The translations under genes were made by a program, and so were the position numbers. The notes under the pieces were generated by a model. The model was not told the origin of the DNA and made no database searches. It saw nothing but the letters and a program-made list of their open reading frames with translations. Below, in pieces: positions 24,947 to 38,202 of a stretch of DNA of 64,000 nucleotides. Numbering within the stretch: the stretch's first letter is position 1; every line of letters starts with the position of its first letter. Source of the DNA: Epichloe hybrida (Eukaryota > Ascomycota > Sordariomycetes > Hypocreales > Clavicipitaceae); assembly GCA_019022495.1 (NCBI GenBank), contig JAFEKR010000007.1, positions 1,302,001 to 1,366,000 on the forward strand, read 5' to 3'.

Positions 24947-27900
24947 ATGATTGCCGTCCTCCCTGGTCAACCGCAAGCAAAGCTTCAAGGAGTTACAACT
25001 GGCTTCTGGGACGGCCATCAGTACAATGCAAGCTATATCTGACCCCAAGCCCACGCACCTCAACCGATTGATCTGAGCACAAAACTAAATATAGCAACAG
25101 GCGTACATAAGCGGTCATGCGTTTACCGTGCTGAGCGCATCCCATAGAGTCATCCAAACTGTGTACGACGACGACAGCGAACAACAACTCGATGCTATAG
25201 TTTTGGACGAAGCGTCCGGGAAAATTGCAACCTGCACGCCCAAGCAGGTGCGTATCTACTGCCCATTGGCCCTGCAAGATGAAAGTGTCAAGGTAAGAAT
25301 CATACCCCCCCCGAGCCGTGTAATATATTAACTATCTTCATTCGTATGTTAATTGTCACACTGGCTGGGTATCGCCAGCAAATTCGATGTCTTCCCAAAT
25401 GTGATGCACTGGCCACAACCAATGGGCCAAAAAGAAGTATTTTAATTCAATATATCAATCATCAACTAATATGCACATAGTGGGCACAACAAACAGTTTT
25501 AGACATTCCTCACCCAACACACCAGATACCATGCACCCTGTCGTGGGGTAGCCCCGAAGAGCTCCTCGTAGCTTCGAGTTCCATATCACTGTTCACAACG
25601 CGTGACAACATTGTCAACGTCTGGCAGAAAGAACTCCCAAACCCTGCGAAATCTGCTCTCATGTCCCCCGACTCTGCCTATGTTGCGTCCATTGGGTTAT
25701 ACGACCGCCTTGTGAAGGTTTGGCGCCGGCTGACCTACACAACTGAGGAGGTACGATTCGATGTGTCGCATCTTCGACACCCCGATATCGTAGTATCGGT
25801 GAGATGGCGCAGGCCACTTCACCCGAAACAAGTGGCGGACAATGTATTATATACATTATGCCTGGATAACTCAATCCGTATCTGGGCTCCACTTGAGGCA
25901 GCTGAAGGGCAGCACTGGCAACTGAGGGGACGGATTAATACGAATAAGTTCACTGTGGACAGTTCTATAGCGCCATGTTCCCCCATCATATTGATCGTGG
26001 ACGGCAGAGACTTTAACATGGCTGTGGAGAGAGCAGTAAGGGATCACATGGCTGTTGATGAAAGTACTCCGGCCCTAGACCATCTAGTCGCTGTTGCAAC
26101 CAAGAATCCAGATATTTGCATCAGAATTGACCGCCCAGGGGCCATGTCCGTCTGGGCACTGGAAAATGTCGGAGCCAGCGACTGCGATGCGTTCCGAGCG
26201 TTTGATATCGCACACGTTCGGTTACCTAATTTCGGTGGCTTCAGTACCTTTATCAACGGCGAGACCGAAACCAGATGCGGCCATATCCAAGTTCAAACCT
26301 ACTACGACAGGTCAACTGGCAGGCTCCAGTTTATCCTTCACTCCCTCGATGGTGCAATCGGTGTGTTTACATCTAATGTGGCTGACTTGATGGATCCCTT
26401 GATGAACGACCGGCGCCTTCAGTTGCTGACTGTTTGGACTGGGCACACTGCATCCGTTAAAAAGATTGTAAGAAATTTCAGCGGACATGCTATTGTGTCA
26501 CGAACCGACGACGGAGAATGTATTCTCTGGAAACGTTCAATAGCGCAAGTTCAAGGGAAGAGCCAAATACTTTCACGTCATCTTACCATTCCCGAAGAAA
26601 GCGGCATTCATCGGATCTGTGTACTACGCAAGGGGCGATTTGTAGTCTTCTTATGCAGCATATCTGTGGTGCTCTGGGACTGTCGATCGAATAATGCCAC
26701 CGTCCTTGCCCGATGCTCGCTAAGTACCGAAGAAATACCATTGTGCTTAATAGTGCTACCTCGCCCTCAAATAGCAGACAATCGAATCGCGTATGTAGCA
26801 ACAGTGACATCAGCTGGACAGGGTATCGTCTGGGAAGTAGGACTCCCGCAATACCTTGCAACAGGGTATCATGACAATACTGCTAGGCTGGCTGAGTTCT
26901 GTCGCTTCAATTTAGAGATAGAAGAAACACTGAAATACGTCCTTCCCGTGGACCCGGCAGGCGCAGCGCCGCCCATGTCTGGCTTTCTCGACGTATTTGC
27001 TCGAGACATTGCCATATCATACACAAATACAGGAAGGGTCAATTTCTGGGCAGCTCGTGTCAATGTGAAGGATCGCAACGTGGAGTGGCTATCAACGTCC
27101 TCTACAGAGACTGGACTTACCGAATTAGCACTGGCGAGCGGCAGTATGCTCAAGAAAGCCGCTCTAGTCAACTCCACAAGATCGCAACTTACAATTTGGG
27201 ACATTGGTGGTTCACGTCTTGAATACGAACAGGACTATAAAGCACAACACATGGTGCAGGATCTCGACTGGACCTCGACCCCTGACGCGCAAGCTATATT
27301 GGCCGTCGGGTTCCAGCACCGCGTCGTGTTGCTGTCCCAAATGAGATTTGATTATCTCAACAAAGGGCCAGCTTGGGCCCCAATACACGAGATCAATATT
27401 TGGGACCTTACACCACATCCCATCGGAGATTCTGCCTGGCTTGCCAATGGATACTTGGTCATCGGTTCTGGCAATCAGCTCATTATTCATGATCGACACA
27501 TAGACGGAGAAGCATCTGCTATTACAACCATGACGTATGTCAACAAAGAAGGCCCCCGGGATCTTTTCGAAGCAGTACAGAGATTTAACGGACCACTCCC
27601 TGTATTCCATCCCCAGTTCCTCAGTCAGTGCATTCTCGCTGGGAAATGGGACCTAGTTAGGAAGATATTGCTGGCGCTGTATAGAACTTTGAAGTATATC
27701 GTTCCCGGCGATACGATAGACGACTACTTGGGACTCAGGTTATCGCAGTTTTACATGTCAAACGTAAGTCTTAGAAACTATGAACACTTGGGAACCAATC
27801 TACTCACCGCTACGGTTCAGATGCCTCCGGCTAGCGAGTTAAGCAGAGTAACAGGGCCATCAGCACCCACTCATGACAATGAAGACAGCGACACGTTTAC

Positions 27901-29529
27901 TGAACAGACCGCTGTGTCCATAAATGACAAACTTGCCCGGGTACGACTTCCACAACTCTCTGAGCACGAACAGATACAACTTGCAGATATGGTTGAATGC
28001 GCCGCTTCCGTGGAAAGCCATCGACGCTCGATGGACGATAACGCAGCTCGATTTATGTTGTTCTCCCGCCAACTTGCACTTCGTAAAGGCCGAAAGAGCG
28101 AAATACAGCTCTCCTGGCGGGAGATCAGTTGGGCATTTCATTCAAACAGCCAAGATATACTCTTGGACTTTGTGTCTCGATAAAACCACGGTCTGATGCG
28201 ATGGGAACAAGCTCGCGAAACCGGAGTTTTCATGTGGCTATCGGATTTGACAACGCTGGTGCGTGGGTGTGAACCCTGAATGATTGGGGATGCCGATGCT
28301 GATGTGAAGTAGCGCAATCACTTTGAAGTAATAGCGAAGAACGAGTATACCAAAAGCGACCTGAAAGATCCGGTGGAATGCAGTCTGTTCTATCTTGCAC
28401 TACGTAAGAAGACGATGCTTCAAGGACTCTGGCGGATTGCAAGTTGGAGCAACGAGCAGACAGCAACCCGAAAACTGCTTGCGAATGACTTTAGTGACCC
28501 AAAATGGCAAAGAATCGCACTGAAGAATGCGTACGCACTTTTGAGCAAACGGCGATTTCGTGAGTTGCTTGAGATAGAAGAGAAGTCAATCATAATTCAC
28601 AACTGACACTCTGTAGGTTACGCAGCAGCATTTTTTCTGCTCGCGGACCACCTGGAGGATGCTGTTGAGGTTTGCTTGCGGCAGCTGAAAGATTTGCAAC
28701 TGGCGATTGCTATTAGTCGTGTTTACGAGGGGGACGAAGGCCCAATGGTACGAAAAGTCATCCAGGATGAGGTCCTATCAGTGGCTGCTCAAGAGGGCAA
28801 TCGCTGGCTTGCGTCCTGGGCATTTTGGATGCTTGGTCGTAAAGACATGGCTGTTAGGGCATTGGTCGTAAGTGTGGGCGATATCGGCGACTATAGCTAA
28901 TCATTTGGTGTCTGCTAATCAAAAGACGTGGAACAGATGCCTGTCTTTGCCCTATTGGAAACGCCATGCTCTCCCGATATCATGTCGCGCATATTTTTAA
29001 CAGATGATCCAGCTCTCGTGGTACTGTATTCACAGTTGCGTTCGCGAACTCTCCAAACGCTTCGAGGAGCCTCTAAAGTAACTCCAAAGGCTGAGTGGGA
29101 ATTTGTGCTTCACAGTGCAAAACTATATGACCGAATGGGCTGTGATCTCCTTGGTTTAGATCTCGGTAAGTGAATATTGTAGATGCCACAATGAGGATAT
29201 CCCCATCTCAACCCCATCCATTTGCTCCCAAAACCCGGCCCTATGGTATATTATTCTTGTTTCGATGGGCATCTCTGACGTGTGACACTACAGTGCGTAA
29301 TTGGGAATTCCAGCACTTCTATACTACTGGGTTTGGTGGAGAAGTGAATCCTCTGAAGCTCCTTCGGCGGAGAAGCTCGCTGGTGGTGGACGATTTATCA
29401 GTATCGAGACGTGGCTTGTACTTGGAGCAGTCTCAAAACACAACGAAGCCATCATTGTCTCAAGGACCAAGTCCTGGTTCTTTTGTTGAGCCAGATACAT
29501 CGTCATTGTTAGAAAGCTTTGGACTGTAG
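24947..29529 (+). CDS. RAV1: RAVE complex subunit Rav1, interrupted by in-frame TAA
   Basis: Rav1/DMXL-family WD40 protein that re-assembles the V1 and V0 parts of the vacuolar ATPase. Inferred exons: 24947-25027, 25101-25292, 25481 to about 28258, then about 28313-28568, 28618-28869, 28937-29170 and 29294-29529. Exon 1 joins exon 2 through a GC-AG intron (HQYNAYISGHAF). Early WD40 repeats (SPDSAYVASIGLYDRLVKVW) lead to the Rav1p C-terminal domain: WEQARETGVFMWLSDL, DPVECSLFYLALRKKTMLQGLW, YAAAFFLLADHLEDAVEV, WLASWAFWMLGRKDMAVRAL, LTDDPALVVLYSQLRS and LLRRRSSLVVDD, ending SLLESFGL as in relatives. The TAA at 28181-28183, after about 991 codons, sits in frame with conserved sequence on both sides. 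Either the protein is truncated inside its key domain or the base is wrong. Confidence 0.9.
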
Positions 29530-29835
29530 GTGCGCATGCGTGTAGGCATCGGCCTGTGAAAAGAGGCGTTTCAGACAGTTGAAATTGATGAATTATCGAC
29601 TAATAGATGAGAGTCAACGTCGTTTCAGTTTTACCACAATTCTTGCCAATCTAGGTAAGTAAGTAGTGAATGTGACAGACAGTTGGGTAGCTTAGTCATG
29701 GCTCACATACAGACCGATTATTTGTAAGCACGATTTGGCAAGTCGTGCAGTTTGCCCACTAGGAGCGACTGCGACTGCACGTTGCAAACCACATCTACAC
29801 CTACCTTTCCTAAATTTGAACTGAACCTAATCACA

Positions 29836-32473
29836 ATGTCACCTCCCTCTTCGTCGGTACAGGGCAGGAGCTTCACCCTACGAAGCGTGGTGGCGGGGCT
29901 AACAGTGGGAACTGTAATTTGTGCAGCCAATGTCTACTTTGGACTACAGACCGGCTGGGTATCCATCATGTCAATGCCAGCCAGCTTCATGGGATTTGGT
30001 ATATTCAGAGCCCTACGGCCTCACCTGAGCTTTCCATTCTCTCCCGTTGAAAATGTGCTGTTGCAAAGTGTTGCTGGCGGCATGGCTATCATGCCGCTTG
30101 GGTGTGGTTTTGTCGGGGTGGTTGGTTTCTATCTAGCTCTTTCTCCCCTGTGTCTGTTTGTGCTATATTGACTTTATTTGTGAATAGATTCCAGCAATGA
30201 CCTATCTTCTCAGATCTGATGAAAACGGACCACTATCTTTGAGCACCACGCAGCTCTTGGTCTGGTCGCTCGGATTGTGTTATTTTGGGGTAGTGTTTGC
30301 TGTGCCTTTGTAAGATTGCAAAGCCCCCTTCCTTTGTCACGAGGAGGATCCGATCTCAATACAAAGAAACCTCGCAGATTAACCATGCTATTGTTGCTTA
30401 TACACAGGCGGCGGCAAGTAATCATTCGAGAGCGACTGAAGTTTCCGAGTGGCTTCAGTACTGCTGTGCTCATATCAGTTCTTCATGGTGAAGGACCTGA
30501 AGGACCACAGAGTTTCAAGCCAGAAGAGCTCGACAGAGCTGCTCGAGGTGGCTTTGCAAGCCTTGTTCCTCGTGCTGAAGAACACAGTTCTCCCCCTCTG
30601 GATAATTCAAGCAGTCGTGAGGCTGAAGATGGCGCACATGCAGATTTAACAAATCCGCCAAATGGAACGTCGAATATGCGCCTTCTGGTTATTTGTTTCC
30701 TAGTCTCCGGTATTTTCACCATATTGACATACTTTTTTCCGATCATCCGAAACATTCCCATCTTTGGTATGATCGCGGCAGACAGATGGCTTTGGACACT
30801 AAACCCCAGCTTGGCCTATGTTGGCCAAGGTGTAATTATGGGCACCGAGACCACGCTACACATGACTCTTGGAGCCATTGTAGGCTGGGGCTTGCTCAGT
30901 CCGTTAGCAAAACTCAAAGAATGGGCCCCTGGGCCAGTAGATGATTGGGAGCATGGCAGTAAAGGTTGGATTATTTGGGTGTCTCTTGCCATCATGTTGG
31001 TTGATGCAGTTGTCAGCCTCGCTTACGTCGGAATAAGATCCATTCCCCGTTCAAAATTGCTTGACTTCACGTTCTACCTCAAAAGCAGGATCCAAAATAC
31101 AGCGTTTTTAGGAAGGCAGATGCCGGGGCAGTCCTTTAACAGGTACTCTTTGCTACAGACAGAGGATGACGAAGACTCCCAAGATTCTGAATTCACGGCA
31201 GCTAGGGCCATCCGAGTGCCTGATAGTGTCTATGACGATGCAAATGGCGATGCACCCGATGATGCGCCGCTAGAGCAGCTGGTAAGTGGGAAGCTGGTCA
31301 GTGTTGGGCTGATGACTTCTATACTTTTGTGTATAGGAACCACCTATTTTGTTTTTGGAGGCCTCGTTCCGTTATTTGCAACTATCATTGCTGTACTCAT
31401 GGCTTTAGTTTTGAGTATCATGGGTGTCCGGGCCCTAGGAGAGACAGACCTAAATCCAGTCTCAGGAATCAGCAAGCTGGCTCAGCTCTTTTTTGCTCTC
31501 ATTATTCCACAGTCAAACAAATCGAGCGTCCTCATCAACCTCGTTGCCGGCGCTGTGGTAAGAACCCTACCTGGAAATTTGAGACCCCATCGGCAGTGAT
31601 GGTGGTGGTGATGGTGGTGGTGATGGTGGTGCTGTTACACAGTGTAATCTTTTAACTGACTTCATTCCTTAGTCTGAAGCTGTAAGTCAAGGATCAATTC
31701 CTGCAGCTCCAAAATTTCCTTCGACTAAGTGTTGTTTGTTCTTATTAGGGAGCATTGCAAGCAGGCGATCTCATGCAAGATCTCAAGACTGGTCACCTAC
31801 TCGGTGCAGCCCCGAACGCGCAATTCTGGGGACAGGTGATCGGTGCCACGGCTGGAGCAATTCTGAGCGCCTTTGTTTACAGACTTTATACGTCGTAGGT
31901 CTAACTGCCGCTTTGCTCTTAGCGTCTCAATGATAACAGGCTGACCATTCCCTCAGTGTATACACCATTCCGGGCGACCTTTTCCAAGTTCCCACGGCGT
32001 ATGTTTGGATTTTTACAGCAAGATTGGTCACAGGTCAAGGTTTACCGTATATGGCAAAAGAATGGTCTGCTGGAGCTGCTGTCTTATTTGCATTTACAAC
32101 GTTGATCCGCACCATTGCTGCAGACAAATGGTGGCGATCGTTTATTCCAGGGGGGATCGCAGTAGCAGTTGGTACGCAAAGACAAGACTTGAACTTTCCT
32201 CCTTCATAAGTGCTGACTTCGCTAAGGGATGTACAATGTGCCGTCATTCACTCTGGCCCGAGCGGTAGGTGGTATCGGTTGCTGGTACTGGACAAGGGTC
32301 CTAAAGAGATCGAATACGCGACTCATCATATTGGCATCGGTATGATAAGCCGCAGAATCCTAATTTGCCAAAGACGACTAGCTGACTTGTTTTGAAAGGG
32401 CTTCATCTTGGGTGAGGGATTCTTGAGCATCGTAAATCTACTTCTGCAGGGACTGAAAGTACCTCATTTGTAA
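29836..32473 (+). CDS. Oligopeptide transporter (OPT) family, YGL114W-like
   Basis: Polytopic membrane transporter of the OPT superfamily, probably vacuolar or plasma membrane; substrate unknown (peptides or metal chelates in the family). It starts MSPPSSSVQGRSF and has about 14 hydrophobic segments. Family motifs include VYFGLQTGWVSIMSMPASFMG, PLGCGFVGV-IPAMTYLL, LKFPSGFSTAVLISVLHG, GETDLNPVSG, AGAV-SEA-GALQAGDLMQDLKTGHLLGA, and VPTAYVWIF. About eight introns interrupt it, among them 31558-31672 and 31682-31748, which flank a 9-nt microexon (31673-31681, SEA). The loop between about 30490 and 30660 is hydrophilic, and a second acidic loop lies near 31160-31280. It ends GLKVPHL at 32473, just before the convergent methyltransferase gene. 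Confidence 0.9.
31598..31632. repeat. GATGGTGGT-type microsatellite inside an OPT intron
   Basis: Three imperfect tandem copies of a tgatggtggtgg unit within the intron just upstream of the 9-nt microexon of the transporter. It lengthens that intron to 115 nt and could vary in copy number between strains. Confidence 0.8.
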
Positions 32474-32543
32474 GGCCTGCATCGACAACGCATGATACCA
32501 AACGTTAATTCAGAGGTTAAATATTAAATATGTACAATAGTAT

Positions 32544-34276
<1,733 letters not shown>

Positions 34277-34321
34277 CTTTGCAATCGCTTGAACAGCGGT
34301 GTACTTGGTTCGATGTGGCAC

Positions 34322-34652
34322 GTTTGGGATGATTGAAGGAGTTTTGAGTGGTGATGGTCTATAGCCTGTCCCGTCAAATATTGCTTCGAATTTTAAGAAA
34401 AAATATTCTTGACAAAGTTTTGGCTACAAGACAGCCCCTCCTATTGGCAGTTTTTTTTTTTTACTTCTCCCCCAAGCCCGGTCCACTCTGCACCGCACTT
34501 TGAAGTGCAGCCCTGTGTGTCTTGATAGTAGCCGCCAAGCAAGCGGGGTACCATCATGTTGGATGGACCCCTAGAAATCCCACATTGTTTTCACCTAGAA
34601 TCTTTTCCTCGAATCCTACGGCCCATGTGTCCAGCGGTCGAATAAGCCATTA
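34322..34652. other. Intergenic region
   Basis: Promoter of the methyltransferase gene and 3' UTR of USO1, with a poly-T tract near 34450. No gene supported. Confidence 0.4.
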
Positions 34653-37600
34653 CTATTCATCCTCACCCTCGCCGTTGCCATCTTCTTCCCCATCTGACAC
34701 ATCCTCACCAAGCTCTCGAAGACGGACCTACACATTAGACTGAGTCAGACAGCCCTACTATACCGCATATCAGACGTACTCACTTTGTATCTGGCAACTT
34801 TTTCTTCCAAGTCCCCAAAGACTATTAGCAAATCATCGAGCTCTGCTTGCACCGATTTCTTTGCAGCCAGTTCGTTCGAGAGCTTTGCCTCGGCCTACGG
34901 GAATTAGCTTTGCACGCAGCTATTGGCTAAACACATAACATTAAAACATGTGGCTCACTGTCTTGGCCTTTGCGTGTAGCTCATCGGCCTTTGCTGTCAT
35001 CTGGCGGAGCTGTTCCTCGAGGCTTTCAGCCCGAGCCTCGACTTCTTTCCTCTTGTCGGTTTCTACCGCTAACAGTTTGTCGTTCTGCTCCTGAAGCCTC
35101 TGGATTTCTAGGGCTCTGTTCTTGCTAGCCTAGGTAATTCTGGTCAAGATTTCGTTCATTAGTTCCACCACGGAAAACTCACCTTTATCAAGTCGACCTC
35201 GAGACGATTGATTGATGCCTTGTAATCAGCCCCCTCTGCCTCTGCTCGTAGCTGGACTCGCTCGATTTGGGACTGGGCGGCTTTTTGTGCTTGAATTAAG
35301 TCGTTTTGAAGCTGTGTTTCTCTTGAAGCGAATTGATCATGTGCTAATGCAGCTTGTCGCTCATGCTTGGCTGCCGTCACGGCCTGCTGCCGGACCAATT
35401 CTCTACAAACAAGTATGAGCATAATTCTAGCACATGATCAGCGCAACATACCGAATCTTTTCTTCATGAGCCTGCTCGGCATCTTTAAACGCTGCCTTGA
35501 ACTCAGAAAGCTCTGTTTTAAGCTCAGTTATTAAACGTCGATCACCTGCCTCGCGATGGTCAAGTGTGTCCTCGAGAGATGCCATTTTGTCTTGGATTTC
35601 CTTCAAGGCACGTTCTTTGTCCTCGACTTGATGCCGAAGAGAGTCCACGAGCTCGCGCGATATACCTTTTTGGACACCGTTAGTGACGATGGAAATTTCG
35701 AGCTCTGGCGCTCTGTCGATCGATCGTCCGATCCGGCTGTAGTTGTCTTTGAAAAAATTGACAAATTCAGCATCGAAAAAGACATCTGGAAGACCACTGC
35801 CACTAGATGAACGATGTTTCTGTGAGGTTACCTCGAAATCTCGCACGAGCGGATGACTTCTAAGGCGAGTCAAGCGGTCTAGGTATTGCTCTCGATCTAG
35901 CCTCTTCATGAGAACGGAGTGTAAGTCTGGTCGGGGGAGCGGCGAATCTTTGGTTGAAAATTCGTACACAACACCTAGAAGCAACGCGCAGAGACCTTGG
36001 ACTATGTCCCCCCCCGAGACCGATGGTTGAGAAACTGCTTGAATTAAACTCTGCACGTTGCTTCCCTCGGCCAGAAAATCATTCACCGCATCGAGGTCCT
36101 CAAAAGTCCAACACAGAAGCAACATTAAGTAACCCACTGGAATCCTAGCGTCATCCCCGCGAGAAACACCAGAAATAAGATGAGCCGTAACTGTCTGTAT
36201 ACTTGTAACAACTTCCTCATCTTTTGATGCATCACCTTCCGTGACGCCAAGTAGTTTCGCCTTCGCTGTGGGGTTGTCGTGGAGGAGGTGGAAAGCGATG
36301 ACGGAAGCAAACCACTGGCGATACGGGTCGCGGACAAATTTGCTTGGATCTGGCCGCAACAGCACGGTCAAGATATTCGCAGATTCGTCGGCACCAGAAG
36401 TATACCCATCAATGGCTCTTGACAAGAAGTGAAGCCTAACCTCGGCATGGTTTGAAAAATAGGCTTTGAGGCATTCGCACGCAGAATATCGTAGATCGAA
36501 GACCAAAGGGCCACTTGAATTGAGCGTCAAATCCAACAGGCCGTCAATGACGTATGTTTCTGCCGAAAGTTCCGCATGGGCGCCTTCTCTGGCGTCGTCT
36601 GCAAGTAGCGGTGCTGGAACCATCAGTTGGGCAAAACTCTCCTGCAACGGTTTAGAGCCTCGTATCATGTCACCGCATGTCGTCAGAGCCTGTGCACATG
36701 GGGTTACATGTTGTCTTCTAATCCACGGACTTAACGGCATGTTCTTACCTCTGCTTTGATTGCGATTTGACCCTCTGCACGGGAAAAGGCTAGCTGAAGA
36801 ATGTTGTACACCAACCCATGCCTCCAATAAGCTTCTTGGTTGAGGGACAGGCCTGCCGAACCAGGAATGAAAAAGAGGCGGAGAACTGCAAGATATGCAT
36901 ATATGTTTCGATCGCGTTGCGTCTGGGCCCATACCGCAATTTCAGTATCAGAGAACTGGGACCTTAAGAAGTCCTCGAGCAGACCAGCTAGACTTGCAAA
37001 GCATCCTGATTCTCGAAACAGCGCCTGGTTCGAGGTGTTCCGGCGCAGAAGATTTGCTAGAAGAATCAAACAATCCTCTACAATTCGCCCACCCTCCGCA
37101 AGTGAGCCATCGGCGGCCACAATAGCAAATATTCGTTCGAATGCGTTCTCGAATGCCACGAGTTTCTGTAGTTCTCTGGAATTGGGCGTGAGAGAGATCA
37201 GTAAACCAAGACACTCGTCTCGTACCGCTTCCCGTTTGTCCTCAAGGGCAGCAACGAGCCTGCTAATTCCCAACGGCGCAGTCAATATGCACTCTTCGGT
37301 TCGTTCGGTGCGTGCTGACAAAATAGCCGAGAGCAGCTGCAAGGAGTAGAGACGGGAATAAAAATCGCTAGATTCGACAAAATCTAATAACAGTGTTATA
37401 TTCTCTTGACGCTGCGTGAACTCGTCTGCAAGCCAGAGCAACACCTCATCAGAAGCTTCGGGGCTATTTTCGTTGGGGTTGAACAACAACAAAAGTGTTT
37501 CCAGAATCACTTTCACGGTGTCGACATCATCGCCGTCTTTCGTCAGGCTTCCAATAAGACATCTCAGAGCACCAGAGGCAACCGAAGCAGGAAAATCTTT

Positions 37601-37732
37601 AGCAAAGCTTCGCAGGCCTAATATCGCGGCTCGTCGGTCCTCTAGTAAATTTGCAGAATTGAGTCGTCCGCTAAGCACTGTTATGGTTTCACTAACAGAT
37701 TGTTTAGCTGGTGTCGTCGCAATAGAAAACAT
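34653..37732 (-). CDS. USO1: Vesicle-tethering protein Uso1/p115
   Basis: Long coiled-coil tether for ER-to-Golgi vesicles. The N-terminal globular head (from MFSIATTPAKQSVSETITVLSGRL) is armadillo-like and covers about 37732-35700, with SLQLLSAILSARTERTEECIL, RDECLGLLISLTPN and QALFRESGC; the head end reads FFDAEFVNFFKDNYSRIGRSI as in p115. From about 35690 down to 34750 the sequence is heptad-rich coiled coil, broken by several short introns. The last exon gives RLRELGEDVSDGEEDGNGE, the acidic tail typical of Uso1/p115. The coiled coil is short compared with yeast Uso1, closer to animal p115. The start at 37732 is chosen because the following residues match the family's N-terminus. Confidence 0.92.
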
Positions 37733-38202
37733 GATGTCGAGATGACCTGCGCTATTAAGAAATTGAGATACCCCAGTATTATGAGCTGAGCTACTTTCCC
37801 TGCAGCTAAGCTCTGTCAGAGCGTGGCCGATGCTTGGGGCTTGCTACTCAGGAAGCTGGTACGGTCAACGGGGACGAAATAATTACTTGTAACAGCGGCC
37901 CCTGCTAACCATCTCGTCCTGTTAAGGGAGAGCTCTGCAGCTTGTGAGGCTGCAGGCAGGCCTACGGCAGACCGACCACCTGCACTCAACCCAAGGCATT
38001 GTGTACTTCGTCTGGGTGTACCAAAAGGAGCTGGGGCCACCTAAGGTGGACCATGCGCTGCGGAAGGGGAAAAAAAGCTTTAAGGTACGTACCTAACTAA
38101 TAGTTAGCTGATACTCCGTGCTCCATCCAACGTCTCGCTTCGGGCATACTACCAAACTGAATCCTATCAACGTCTGTCGTAGCACGGTATAAATCCGACA
38201 AG
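37733..38202. other. Divergent promoter region
   Basis: Between USO1 and RAT1, transcribed away from each other. Nothing else supported. Confidence 0.4.
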
